This document shows, one piece after another, positions 8,669-17,222 of a stretch of 64,000 nt of DNA. Under the pieces are notes generated by a model. It was not told the origin of the DNA, made no database searches, and was given only the letters and a program-made list of their open reading frames with translations. This stretch comes from an uncultured Algimonas sp. (GTDB taxonomy: Bacteria > Pseudomonadota > Alphaproteobacteria > Caulobacterales > Maricaulaceae): NCBI RefSeq assembly GCF_947498175.1, contig NZ_CANMJB010000002.1, positions 372,001 to 436,000 on the forward strand. The letters are read 5' to 3'. Position 1 is the stretch's first letter. The number at the start of each line of letters is the position of its first letter. Both the position numbers and the translations under genes were made by a program.

Positions 8669-9801
8669 GCGATCGACTTGTAAATCTTCACGATGTCGTC
8701 GCGCGTCATCTCGCGCGGATTGTTGCGCAAGACACGGTCTTTCAGGACGGCGTCGTCGGCCATCATGGGGATGGCGTCTTCGGCGATATCCACGTCGCGC
8801 AGGCGGCGCTGGACGCGGGTTTCGTCCTGCAGGCGCAGGATTTCGTCGATCAGCGCGGTTGGAGTTTCGCCGACGCCGAGGTCGGCTGCGATTTCGCCGT
8901 ACCATCGCCTGGCGCGGTCCTCCTGTGCATTGAATTTCATCACTTCGACCATGACGAGCGAATTCGACAGGCCATGGGGTACGTGAAAGAAACCGCCCAG
9001 CGGGTAGGCGAGTCCGTGGACGGCTCCGACGGGTGCGTTGCTGAACGCTTGCCCGGCCAACATGGCCCCGATCAGCATGTCGTTTCGGGCGTCCACATCG
9101 TCCGGCGTGTTGACCGCTCTGCCGATGGCGCGTGTCAGCTTACGCAGCGCGGACAGGCCGAGCGCGTCGCTGATCGGGTTCTTGCGGTGGACGGAGGTGT
9201 AGGCTTCGATGGCGTGCACCATCGCGTCGATGCCGGTCGCCGCCGTGATGTGGCCCGGCAAGCCGAGCGTCAGATCGGCGTCCAGCAATACCCGGTCGGC
9301 ATAGAGCGGATCGGACACGACCGCATTCTTGCTGCCCTTGCCCGTCGTGATGATGGCGACGTTGGTGACCTCGCTGCCCGTGCCGGAAGTCGTCGGGACC
9401 AACAGCAGCGGCAGGCGCGAGCCCTGCGCCACGTCCACACCATATATGTCGTGCAAGGCGATGTCGTGATCGGCCAGGAATGCGATGACCTTGGCCGTGT
9501 CCATGGGCGAACCGCCACCGAAGCCGATGACCAGGCTCGCCCCGAATTGCTTTACCGTTTCCACGCCGCGCATGACGATGTCTTCGGGCGGGTCGGCGAC
9601 GACATCGTCAAAAACCATCAGTTCGTATCCCGCATCCCGCAGAGCAGCGAGGCCAGCATCCATCAGTCCGAGCGCGCGCACGCCCTGGTCGGTAATAATG
9701 GCAATGCGCTTGTTGCGCGGCAGGCCTTTCACGTGAGCATCGAGCCGCGCAGTGCCGCCCGGTTCGATGCGGATGTCGGAAACGGTTCTGAAGCTATGCA
9801 T
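8665..9801 (-). CDS. Iron-containing (group III) alcohol dehydrogenase
   Basis: This 378-residue cytoplasmic NAD(P)-dependent dehydrogenase has the dinucleotide motif GFGGGSPMDTAK and the iron-binding histidine region (VHGLAYPLGGFFHVPHGLSNS) of group III alcohol dehydrogenases, plus the PTTSGTGSEVT motif. The substrate, an alcohol or aldehyde or possibly a hydroxyacid, cannot be fixed from sequence. The ATG at 9801 (MHSFRTVSD) was chosen by family; the frame opens 21 codons earlier inside the upstream gene. Its start overlaps the end of the TIGR03084-like gene by 8 bases, and its stop overlaps the thioesterase start, so the three form one operon. Confidence 0.93.
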   Translation of the reverse strand: MHSFRTVSDIRIEPGGTARLDAHVKGLPRNKRIAIITDQGVRALGLMDAGLAALRDAGYELMVFDDVVADPPEDIVMRGVETVKQFGASLVIGFGGGSPMDTAKVIAFLADHDIALHDIYGVDVAQGSRLPLLLVPTTSGTGSEVTNVAIITTGKGSKNAVVSDPLYADRVLLDADLTLGLPGHITAATGIDAMVHAIEAYTSVHRKNPISDALGLSALRKLTRAIGRAVNTPDDVDARNDMLIGAMLAGQAFSNAPVGAVHGLAYPLGGFFHVPHGLSNSLVMVEVMKFNAQEDRARRWYGEIAADLGVGETPTALIDEILRLQDETRVQRRLRDVDIAEDAIPMMADDAVLKDRVLRNNPREMTRDDIVKIYKSIA

Positions 9802-10594
9802 CGACTTTCCTCCGCAGGCCGATGGCGGGCGGCGTTTCGGGCGGCCCGGCGAAACATTGCGCAAGACGCATCCATTGCTGCGCCGTCTTTCCGGTCATCT
9901 GCAAATCCACATCCGCGTCGCCGATATTGCGGCACTGTGTCACGACCTGGCAGAAATCCTCCGCCGGTCCCTCGATGCGATTATCGGTTTGCGGCGCGTT
10001 CCATTCCCAGACCGCGCCGCTGGGAGCGACGAGCCGGACATAAGGTTTGGGGCGAGGGGACTCCAGCCCGTTGACCTTGAACGACCAGCTGTAGGTCGTC
10101 ACGCCGATGTGGGCGACATTCTTCAACCGGTCCGTATTGAGGCGGGCCACGCCGAGCCGGTCGTAGATGGCCTGGGCATGCGCCCAATGTTCCATCTGTC
10201 GCGCGATGACGCAGGACCGGGCCGACATATCCGGGCCGAACCATTTCAGCCGCGCCTCAGGGTCGGATTGGGCGAAGCGCTGCGCCGTACCGGGATAGAA
10301 GTCCCGCCAAGCCTTGTAAGTCTGCGCGGGTGGCGTGCTGCCAAACCAGGACCGCTGCAGCGCCCTGTGCCCCTGGTCCATACCGGGCAGGATCCTCTGG
10401 CAGAAAGCCGCGAAGGCCTCGGCGCCCTTCAGGGCTTCGTCGGCAGCGATGTTGAAGAGGTGCAGATGCTCTACGATCTCGCCGACGGTCCATCCCTTAA
10501 AGGCCGTGGGTTGGCCGAAATTCCGAGGCGTCAGATCGGACAGCAATGTGTCGATCGCGTCGCATTCGTCCTGGAAATCGTGGGCGGCTCGCAT
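9794..10594 (-). CDS. TIGR03084-like / DinB-fold metal-binding protein
   Basis: The 266-residue protein begins with a helical bundle of the mycothiol maleylpyruvate isomerase N-terminal type (FKGWTVGEIVEHLHLFNIAADEAL) with candidate metal-binding histidines. A second part (MEHWAHAQAIYDRLG) and a C-terminal domain (GAVWEWNAPQTDNRIEGPAEDF) match the architecture I recall for TIGR03084 proteins. The role is unknown; thiol-dependent isomerase or detoxification activity is only a fold-based guess. ATG 10594 was preferred over ATG 10654 because the domain starts there. It heads the operon with the iron dehydrogenase and thioesterase. Confidence 0.75.
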   Translation of the reverse strand: MRAAHDFQDECDAIDTLLSDLTPRNFGQPTAFKGWTVGEIVEHLHLFNIAADEALKGAEAFAAFCQRILPGMDQGHRALQRSWFGSTPPAQTYKAWRDFYPGTAQRFAQSDPEARLKWFGPDMSARSCVIARQMEHWAHAQAIYDRLGVARLNTDRLKNVAHIGVTTYSWSFKVNGLESPRPKPYVRLVAPSGAVWEWNAPQTDNRIEGPAEDFCQVVTQCRNIGDADVDLQMTGKTAQQWMRLAQCFAGPPETPPAIGLRRKVDA

Positions 10595-10763
10595 GGTATC
10601 TGTTTGACGGGCCCTTGGATGCGGGTCAATCGGAGCAGGCTGCGCATCGGACATGTGCGGTGCGCCGTACCGTCCGGATGGTTGAAACAGGCGGTGCAAT
10701 CCCCACATCCGTGGTACGGCAGGCCGGGATCCGCCCGCCGGATCTTCTTTGCAAAGGTGGCAC

Positions 10764-11384
10764 ATGGCCGGTCCTTCCGTATCGCCTGAAATCGACCGCC
10801 TGATCACGCTGTTGGCGCGGCTTCCGGGGTTGGGTCCGCGGTCCGCGCGACGCGCCGCCTTGCATCTGCTCAAGGCGCCCGACCGGTTGATGACGCCCTT
10901 GGCCAGTGCGATGAACACGGCTGCCGAACGCATTGCCACCTGTTCGGTCTGCGGCAATGTCGATGCGACCGACCCGTGCAATATCTGCCGTGCGCCCGGA
11001 CGGGACAGAACGTCCATTTGCGTCGTGCAGGACGTGTCCGATCTTTGGGCAATGGAGCGGGCGGGGGCTTTTCGCGGGACCTACCATGTGCTGGGCGGAA
11101 CGCTGTCAGCGTTGGACGGAATCCGCCCTGAAGACCTCAACATCGCGTCGCTGATCGGCCGGGTCGCCAACTCGCGAGAGCAGGAGACCGGAGTCGAGGA
11201 AGTGATCCTGGCCATGAACGCGACGGTCGATGGTCAGACCACGGCGCATTACATCACCGAACATCTGGAAAAGACCGGCGTGAAAGTGACGCGGCTCGCG
11301 CATGGCGTGCCGATCGGCGGCGAGCTCGACTATCTGGACGACGGCACCATCGCCGCCGCCATGAAGAGCCGACGTCTGCTCTAG
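10764..11384 (+). CDS. recR: Recombination mediator protein RecR
   Basis: RecR works with RecO/RecF to load RecA on gapped DNA. The 206-residue protein shows the N-terminal helix-hairpin-helix ([20 protein letters not shown]), the Cys4 zinc finger (CSVCGN ... CNIC), and the Toprim domain ([26 protein letters not shown]) followed by [18 protein letters not shown]. The ATG at 10764 was picked because the conserved sequence begins just after it. In many bacteria recR follows dnaX and a ybaB-type gene; here it stands alone, divergent from the TIGR03084 operon. Its TAG stop shares bases with the stop of the convergent gene (CTAG at 11381-11384). Confidence 0.97.
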   Translation: MAGPSVSPEIDRLITLLARLPGLGPRSARRAALHLLKAPDRLMTPLASAMNTAAERIATCSVCGNVDATDPCNICRAPGRDRTSICVVQDVSDLWAMERAGAFRGTYHVLGGTLSALDGIRPEDLNIASLIGRVANSREQETGVEEVILAMNATVDGQTTAHYITEHLEKTGVKVTRLAHGVPIGGELDYLDDGTIAAAMKSRRLL

Positions 11385-11725
11385 ACTTCCTCGAGCACGC
11401 TCGTGCCCCGCCGGCCCTTGCCGGAACCGGTTGTCCATTCCCAACGTTCATGCAGCCGGATCCGGCCCGAAGGCAGGACTTCGGGGCGGCTTTCGCATCG
11501 ACCGGACCGTAGCGCGCCGGACTTGGTCATATGGTGATAGAGGAAATCGAGGCAGCCATCCGCTTCGACGCGGCCTAACAACGATCCATATTCCACATCG
11601 CCGCCGCTGTAAGTGCCGATCAGGATCTGGTCGCGTTGGTCGTAGCGAAACACGGTGTCGCCACCGACATCGCCGTCGCCTTCGGTGCGGACGGCTCTGA
11701 ACAGACGCTCGCCGTAATGGATCAT
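11381..11725 (-). CDS. Conserved hypothetical protein (often mislabelled n-acetylglutamate synthase)
   Basis: The 114-residue protein is rich in beta-strand pattern ([31 protein letters not shown] ...) and ends [14 protein letters not shown]...TSVLEEV. This matches a small family that databases often call n-acetylglutamate synthase without biochemical support; it contains no acetyltransferase motif. It is probably cytoplasmic with no signal peptide. The ATG at 11725 overlaps the rmuC stop by ATGA, so it is translated with rmuC. Confidence 0.75.
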   Translation of the reverse strand: MIHYGERLFRAVRTEGDGDVGGDTVFRYDQRDQILIGTYSGGDVEYGSLLGRVEADGCLDFLYHHMTKSGALRSGRCESRPEVLPSGRIRLHERWEWTTGSGKGRRGTSVLEEV

Positions 11726-12843
11726 GCCAGCGATCCGGCCGGATGCGGCGGCTCGACCGCGCTTACGTCATCTTCATCCATGTCCAGCTGATCGATCCGG
11801 TCGGCGCGCCGCGTGATCTTGCCTGTGCTGATGCGCGCTTGCCGCATCATTTCCGCGCTGCCTTCGTGATGGGACTGCAGTTTGGCGATGCGCTCATCCA
11901 GACGCCTGACATCCTCGCCGATCTTGCCGACCTCGTCAAGAATGACCGTGGCCTGTTCGCGCATGGCCGCATCGCGCAGAACGGCTTTCATCGTGTGCAA
12001 CGTGGCCATGAAGGTCGTGGGCGACACGATCATGACCCGTGCCGTGAAACCGCGTTCCACCACTTTGGGAAAGCGGCCGTGCAGCTCGGCATAGATGGCC
12101 TCGGACGGCAGGAACATGAGCGCGACTTCGTGGGTTTCGCCGGGCAGCAGGTATTTTCCGGCGATGTCGCGGATATGGCGCAGGCAGTCGGCGGCGAACT
12201 GACGCCGGGCAAGATCGTTTCCCAGACTTTCTTCCGTCTCCGCAAAGCGGCGCCATGCCTCCAGCGGAAACTTGCTGTCCACGGCGACGTCCAAATGATC
12301 CCCGGGTAGATGGATCAGCGCATCCACGCGCCCGCCATTGGAAAGCGTATGCTGGAAACTGTAGCTGCTGGGCGGCAGGAACTGTTCGATCAGGGACTGC
12401 ATCTGCGTCTCGCCGAACGCCCCGCGCGCCTGCTTGTTGGACAGCACGGCCTGCAAGGATGAAACCTCGCCTGCCAGCTCGCGGATATTGGTCTGCGCGC
12501 GGTCGATGACCTCCAGCCGCGTGTCGAGCTTCTTCAAATTTTCGGTCGAGCGGTCGGACTGTTCCGACAGGCTTCGCCCCAGCCGCTCCGTCATAGCGGA
12601 CAGGCGTTCGTCCAGGCTCTTTTGGAAGAGGTCGCCCCGCGTGGCCTGTTCCTCGGATAATTGTGCAATCCGCCCCTGCAGCTCAGCCTGCTGTCCGCGC
12701 ATCGCCATAAGCTCAGCTTGCGCCGAAGGGTCCCGGCGCCGCAGTAGAAAGCCCGAAACAATCCCGACCAGTAGGACGAGCAACCCCATGACGAGTTCGA
12801 GAACCGTCAGTTCGGCGCCGGCAAATGTCAGAACAGGTTCCAT
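11722..12843 (-). CDS. rmuC: DNA recombination protein RmuC
   Basis: RmuC is a predicted nuclease-like protein that limits recombination at inverted repeats. The 373-residue protein has an N-terminal membrane helix (LVMGLLVLLVGIVSGFLL), a long coiled coil (about residues 35-130), and the RmuC core (KQARGAFGETQMQSLIEQFLPPSSY, VDSKFPLEAW, FLPSEAIYAEL, VSPTTFMATLHTM). The start at ATG 12843 begins the membrane helix; a longer frame of 53 extra codons has no similarity and lies in the promoter region shared with the alkaline phosphatase gene. Confidence 0.95.
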   Translation of the reverse strand: MEPVLTFAGAELTVLELVMGLLVLLVGIVSGFLLRRRDPSAQAELMAMRGQQAELQGRIAQLSEEQATRGDLFQKSLDERLSAMTERLGRSLSEQSDRSTENLKKLDTRLEVIDRAQTNIRELAGEVSSLQAVLSNKQARGAFGETQMQSLIEQFLPPSSYSFQHTLSNGGRVDALIHLPGDHLDVAVDSKFPLEAWRRFAETEESLGNDLARRQFAADCLRHIRDIAGKYLLPGETHEVALMFLPSEAIYAELHGRFPKVVERGFTARVMIVSPTTFMATLHTMKAVLRDAAMREQATVILDEVGKIGEDVRRLDERIAKLQSHHEGSAEMMRQARISTGKITRRADRIDQLDMDEDDVSAVEPPHPAGSLA

Positions 12844-12973
12844 CTTTGTTCTGGTGCCACGTGTCGTGCGGAAAGGAAAGCCGCAAGGGTCCGTGATTGT
12901 GTAACGGTTATGACAGGACCGCCATGAAAGCGTGATAAAAGCGAATCCCAACCATCTTCGAACCTTCGGCGAG

Positions 12974-13017
12974 CTGTCATCCCGCTGCGAACGAAGTGTC
13001 AAACTGGACGGTTAACA
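12974..13017 (+). promoter_or_regulatory. Candidate Pho box and -10 upstream of tandem alkaline phosphatases
   Basis: Three 7-base units occur at exact 11-base spacing: CTGTCAT at 12974, CTGCGAA at 12985 and GTGTCAA at 12996. The first is identical to the classical Pho half-site, the third keeps TGTCA, and the middle one is weak. A -10-like TTAACA lies at 13012-13017, about 10 bases after the last unit, which is the spacing known for PhoB-dependent promoters lacking a -35. The alkaline phosphatase ATG is at 13059. Confidence 0.6.
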
Positions 13018-13058
13018 CCCGTTCACGATCGGCAGAATCGTCACTGAAGGGAAGTCAC

Positions 13059-14648
13059 ATGTCACGTCTTGTCTATGCGGCTAGCGCGATCGCGCTGTTG
13101 ACCGCCGCGGAATCGTTCGCCCAGAGCGCGGTCCTTCCGGCGAACCAGACCGGTAGCGGCTGGTACACCGATGCGCGCGCCAAAGTCGATGCGAAGGCCG
13201 CGCAGATGTCCGCCTTCCAGCCCGAACGCGCGCGCAACGTCATCCTGTTCGTCGGCGACGGCATGGGCATTTCGACCCAGACGGCCGCGCGCATCCGGCA
13301 GGGCCAGCTCGCCGGTCAACCGGGCGAAGAAGGGCTGCTGTCTTTCGAAGGCTGGCCGAACACGGCGCTGGTCAAGACCTACAACGTCAATGCCCAGACG
13401 CCTGACAGCGCCGGGACGATGACGGCGATGATGAGCGGTCTGAAGACCGATGTCGGCGTGATCGGCGTCGATGCCGACGTGGAACGCGGCGACTGTGCCA
13501 GCGCCAAGGGCAATGAAGTCGTGACGGCTCTGGAACTGGCGGAAATCCGCGGCATGAGTACGGGCATCGTGTCAACGGCGCGCATCACCCACGCCACGCC
13601 GGCGGCGACCTATGCCAAGTCGCCCGACCGCAATTGGGAAGATGTGTCCGACATGTCCGATGAAGCCGTCGCTGCAGGCTGCATCGACATCGCGACACAG
13701 CTTGTCGAATTCGAAACATGGCTGGAGAAACGCTATCCCGGCATCGATGTGGACGGGATCGAAGTCGCCATGGGCGGTGGTCGGCGTCACTTCCTGCCCA
13801 AGGAGGCTTCCGCCAATTCGCCGGACGCGCGCAGCGAAGTCGAAGGCGACCGGACGGATGGCCGCAACCTCACGACCGAATGGGCGGAGCGCTATGCGGA
13901 TGGGGTCTACATTTTCGACAAGGCCGGTTTCGACGCGCTGCCTGCGGATGCCGGACGGGTTCTCGGCCTGTTCAACGAAAGCCACATGCAATATGCGGCC
14001 GATATCGCCAACGATGTGTCGGGCGAGCCGTCCATCGTCGACATGACGATCAAGGCCATCGACATTCTGGACGACGATCCGGACGGGTTCTTCTTGATGG
14101 TGGAGTCCGGCCGCATCGATCACGCCCATCATGCCGGCAACGCCGCCGGTGCCTTGTCCGACACGATCGCGTTCGCCGACGCCATCGAGGCCGCCGTGAA
14201 CGCGACCGATCCAGCGGAAACGCTGATTCTTGTCACGGCCGACCATGGCCATGTCATGACGATCGGCGGCTATCCCAAACGGGGCAATCCGATTCTCGGC
14301 AAGATCGTGCTGGTCGGACAAACCGACCCGGCGACAGCGGAAGACGGGCTGCCCGTGACGACATTGCTCTACAATAACGGTCGAGGCTTCCGCGACCTGG
14401 GGGCGAATACGAACTCCGACGCGTCCTACGGCCTGCCGGTCGATGCGGGACGCAAGGATCTGGCCGCGATCGACACGACGACACCGGGTTACCACCAGGA
14501 AGCGCTCGTGCCGCTATCGTCCGAAACCCATTCCGCCGAAGACATAGGCCTGTTCGCAACCGGTCCCGGATCGCAACTGGCACAAGGCACGGTCGAACAA
14601 TCCGTGGTCTTCCACATCATGAACGAAGCCCTCGGGCTGGTCGAGTAG
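13059..14648 (+). CDS. Alkaline phosphatase, PhoA family (secreted)
   Basis: The 529-residue protein has an N-terminal signal peptide ending at SFAQS and should be periplasmic or secreted. It releases phosphate from monoesters using two zinc ions and magnesium. Visible catalytic features are the metal ligand in FVGDGMG, nucleophile Ser117 in TPDSAGTMTAMM, the ligand region MVESGRIDHAHHAGN, TADHGHV and SETHSAED. GAAGGGAAG precedes the ATG at 13059; an upstream frame start is less likely. It is the first of two tandem paralogues and lies behind a candidate Pho box, 8 kb from phoR-phoU-phoB. Confidence 0.95.
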   Translation: MSRLVYAASAIALLTAAESFAQSAVLPANQTGSGWYTDARAKVDAKAAQMSAFQPERARNVILFVGDGMGISTQTAARIRQGQLAGQPGEEGLLSFEGWPNTALVKTYNVNAQTPDSAGTMTAMMSGLKTDVGVIGVDADVERGDCASAKGNEVVTALELAEIRGMSTGIVSTARITHATPAATYAKSPDRNWEDVSDMSDEAVAAGCIDIATQLVEFETWLEKRYPGIDVDGIEVAMGGGRRHFLPKEASANSPDARSEVEGDRTDGRNLTTEWAERYADGVYIFDKAGFDALPADAGRVLGLFNESHMQYAADIANDVSGEPSIVDMTIKAIDILDDDPDGFFLMVESGRIDHAHHAGNAAGALSDTIAFADAIEAAVNATDPAETLILVTADHGHVMTIGGYPKRGNPILGKIVLVGQTDPATAEDGLPVTTLLYNNGRGFRDLGANTNSDASYGLPVDAGRKDLAAIDTTTPGYHQEALVPLSSETHSAEDIGLFATGPGSQLAQGTVEQSVVFHIMNEALGLVE

Positions 14649-14659
14649 GGAGCGTGATC

Positions 14660-16477
14660 ATGAGAAAATTGCTGATAACGACGGTTCTGGCGTCTGCCGC
14701 GACCCTCGCGGGTTGCGACGGCGACGACGGTGCTCCCGGCACGCCTGGCGCCGACGGTGCGCCGGGGCAGGTCAGCCTGGTGCGTCAGGACGCACTGACT
14801 GTCGGCGATGCGAATTGCCCCAATGGTGGCACGGCGATCAATTCTGGAATCGACACGGATAGTGATGGCGCTCTGGCTGACTCCGAAGTTACCGCGACGA
14901 ATTTCAACTGCCGTCCCGGCCGTACTGTGCTGACATCCGCGGAACTGAACGCGTCATTATCGAACAGCTATTTTTCAGGCGGTCGGAAAACGGTTGCCGC
15001 GACCCGCGCCGCCGTCGATGCGCGCGCCGGATCCAACCGCCGGGCCAAGAATGTGATCCTGTTCGTCGGGGACGGGATGGGAATTTCAACCGTGACGGCG
15101 GCCCGCATCCTGGACGGCCAGGACAAGGGCATGCCGGGCGAGGAAAACCAATTGTCTTTCGGCCGCTTTCCTTTCACCGGCCTGGCCAAGACCTATAATG
15201 TTGATGCCCAGACGCCCGACAGCGCCGGGACGATGACAGCCATGGTGACCGGCGTGAAGACCGATGTCGGCACGATCGGGTATGACGAGGATGTCGTGCG
15301 CGGAACCTGCGAAGCCACGCAGGCCAATGAGCTCGTCACGGCGCTGGAGCTGGCCGAACTAGCGGGCATGAGCACGGGCATCGTGTCCACGGCGCGAATC
15401 ACCCACGCCACACCGGCGGCAACGTACGCCAAGGCGGCGAACCGGAATTGGGAGGATATTTCGGACATGCCGGCAGCGGCCGTCACGGCGGGATGCAAGG
15501 ACATAGCCGATCAGCTCGTCAGTTTCGAAGCCAATCTGGAATCGAAATTCCCCGGGCGCGACGTCGACGGGATCGAGGTCGTCATGGGCGGCGGACGCCG
15601 TCACTTCCTGCCGCGCGACGCGGCCGCCAACTCGCCGGACGCCCGCAGTTCCGTCGAAGGCGACAGGACGGACGGCCGCAATCTGGTGACGGAATGGCAA
15701 GCGGCCTACCCGGCCGGTGAATATGTGTTCGATCAGGCAGGTTTCGATGCGCTGAACGTCGAGACGGCGGACAAGATTTTCGCGCTCTTCAACGAAAGCC
15801 ATATGCAATACGAGATCGACCGGGCCAACGACGTACGCGGCGAGCCGAGTATCGCCGAAATGACGGCGGCGGCGATCCAGCGGCTCGACAACGACCCTGA
15901 CGGTTTCTTCCTTAGCGTGGAATCAGGACGCATCGACCACTCCCACCATGCGGGCAACGCCCACGGCGCGTTGCGCGACACGATCGCCTTCTCCGAGGCG
16001 ATCCAGCGAGCCGTCGATCTGGTCGATCTGAACGAGACGTTGATCATCGTGACGGCCGACCATGGCCACGTCATGACGCTTGGCGGATATCCCAAGCGCG
16101 GCAATCCGATCTTGGGAAAGGTCGTGCGAGTCGGCAAGACGGACGCGCATCTGGCCGCCGACGACCTACCGCATACGACCGTGACCTATTCCAACGGTCG
16201 GGGTTTCCGCGATCTGGGCAACAACACCAATCCGGACGCGTCCTATGGTTTGCCGATCGACACGGGCCGAAAGGACCTGACATCGGTCAACACGCTGGCG
16301 CCGGGCTTTCATCAGGAAGCGCTCGTGCCGACGGGATCCGAGACCCATTCCGGCGAAGATGTCGGGGTTTACGCGACCGGTCCGGGTGCAGAGTTGGTTG
16401 CCGGAACGCAGGAGCAGAACGCCATCTTTCACGTGATGGACCGGGCCGCAAACCTGGTAACGCGGGCGGGCGGCTAA
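14660..16477 (+). CDS. Alkaline phosphatase, PhoA family, lipoprotein form with N-terminal extension
   Basis: The 605-residue paralogue of the preceding gene begins with a lipoprotein signal ending in LAGC. Directly after the cysteine comes a short collagen-like Gly-X-Y run (GAPGTPGADGAPG) and a small Cys-containing module (DANCPNGGTAINSGIDTDSDG ... NFNC) of the type seen as DUF7151 in surface lipoproteins. The phosphatase domain follows with FVGDGMG, TPDSAGTMTAM, VESGRIDHSHHAGN, TADHGHV and SETHSGED, so all catalytic parts are present. It starts 11 bases after the first phosphatase and is probably cotranscribed. The extension probably tethers the enzyme to the outer membrane. The ATG at 14660 was chosen over GTG 14654 for its spacing to GGGAG. 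Confidence 0.93.
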   Translation: MRKLLITTVLASAATLAGCDGDDGAPGTPGADGAPGQVSLVRQDALTVGDANCPNGGTAINSGIDTDSDGALADSEVTATNFNCRPGRTVLTSAELNASLSNSYFSGGRKTVAATRAAVDARAGSNRRAKNVILFVGDGMGISTVTAARILDGQDKGMPGEENQLSFGRFPFTGLAKTYNVDAQTPDSAGTMTAMVTGVKTDVGTIGYDEDVVRGTCEATQANELVTALELAELAGMSTGIVSTARITHATPAATYAKAANRNWEDISDMPAAAVTAGCKDIADQLVSFEANLESKFPGRDVDGIEVVMGGGRRHFLPRDAAANSPDARSSVEGDRTDGRNLVTEWQAAYPAGEYVFDQAGFDALNVETADKIFALFNESHMQYEIDRANDVRGEPSIAEMTAAAIQRLDNDPDGFFLSVESGRIDHSHHAGNAHGALRDTIAFSEAIQRAVDLVDLNETLIIVTADHGHVMTLGGYPKRGNPILGKVVRVGKTDAHLAADDLPHTTVTYSNGRGFRDLGNNTNPDASYGLPIDTGRKDLTSVNTLAPGFHQEALVPTGSETHSGEDVGVYATGPGAELVAGTQEQNAIFHVMDRAANLVTRAGG

Positions 16478-16517
16478 ACGCTAGCCGACAAGACGAATGC
16501 ACGAATTTTCTCCCCTC

Positions 16518-17219
16518 ATGAAATCCAACCTGTCCGCAGTCTTCGCAGTTCTGATCCTGACGGCATGTAGCGAAGCTGACAGCCCGGCGGCGGTCGGCAA
16601 TGCTCCTTTCGTGCTGCCCGCGTCCGTCGGTGTGCCGTCCGTCTGTCCGGACGACAGGGCGTTTCTGCATGCCCGCTACCGGATCGCCGCAGGCGGGGAG
16701 ACCCGCATGCTCGATCTCTACCGCCGCGCGAACGAAGTCCTGCATGTAGGGCGCGAACCTGATCTGGCCGAATATTGGCGGCGTTTGCCGAATGACCGCA
16801 TCGTGCACACGCGTTTCTTCGACGATTACGGACGCGGCATCGAATATGAGCCCTCGGATCTGCTCAGTGTCACAGGCGCGCAGAACTGGGCGGCTCTGTC
16901 GGGACTCGCGCCCGTTCGTCCCGACGCGGAAGCATCGGGCGAAGGGTGCACTGCCTTGGCCGACCGTCATACGGTATTCGGCCGGATCGCCTATCTGACG
17001 GAACTCGACCTCATGGCCTACCGCCGGACATACGGGGCAACCATCAGCCTTGTCGCGCTGGATTTCGACAGGGATGCCATCGATGCGGCATTTCGGGAAC
17101 GGGACGATTACCCGCTCGTCGATTTCGCGGATGTGGGCGATATGGAGAATGACGACGAATTGGCCAGGATGATGGCCAAGTCATTCATGGAGCGCAGGGA
17201 TCACGGCCACGCTCATTGA
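16518..17219 (+). CDS. Hypothetical lipoprotein downstream of alkaline phosphatases
   Basis: The 233-residue protein has a lipoprotein signal (LSAVFAVLILTAC). The mature part contains two further cysteines and ends in a histidine-rich tail (RRDHGHAH) that could bind metal. I do not recognise a domain. An ATG seven codons upstream (16497) is an alternative start. It follows the second phosphatase by about 40 bases and may belong to the same phosphate-starvation transcript, where a metal or phosphate-binding role would fit but is only a guess. It converges on the DUF4349 gene with a gap of 3 bases. Confidence 0.7.
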   Translation: MKSNLSAVFAVLILTACSEADSPAAVGNAPFVLPASVGVPSVCPDDRAFLHARYRIAAGGETRMLDLYRRANEVLHVGREPDLAEYWRRLPNDRIVHTRFFDDYGRGIEYEPSDLLSVTGAQNWAALSGLAPVRPDAEASGEGCTALADRHTVFGRIAYLTELDLMAYRRTYGATISLVALDFDRDAIDAAFRERDDYPLVDFADVGDMENDDELARMMAKSFMERRDHGHAH

Positions 17220-17222
17220 CGG

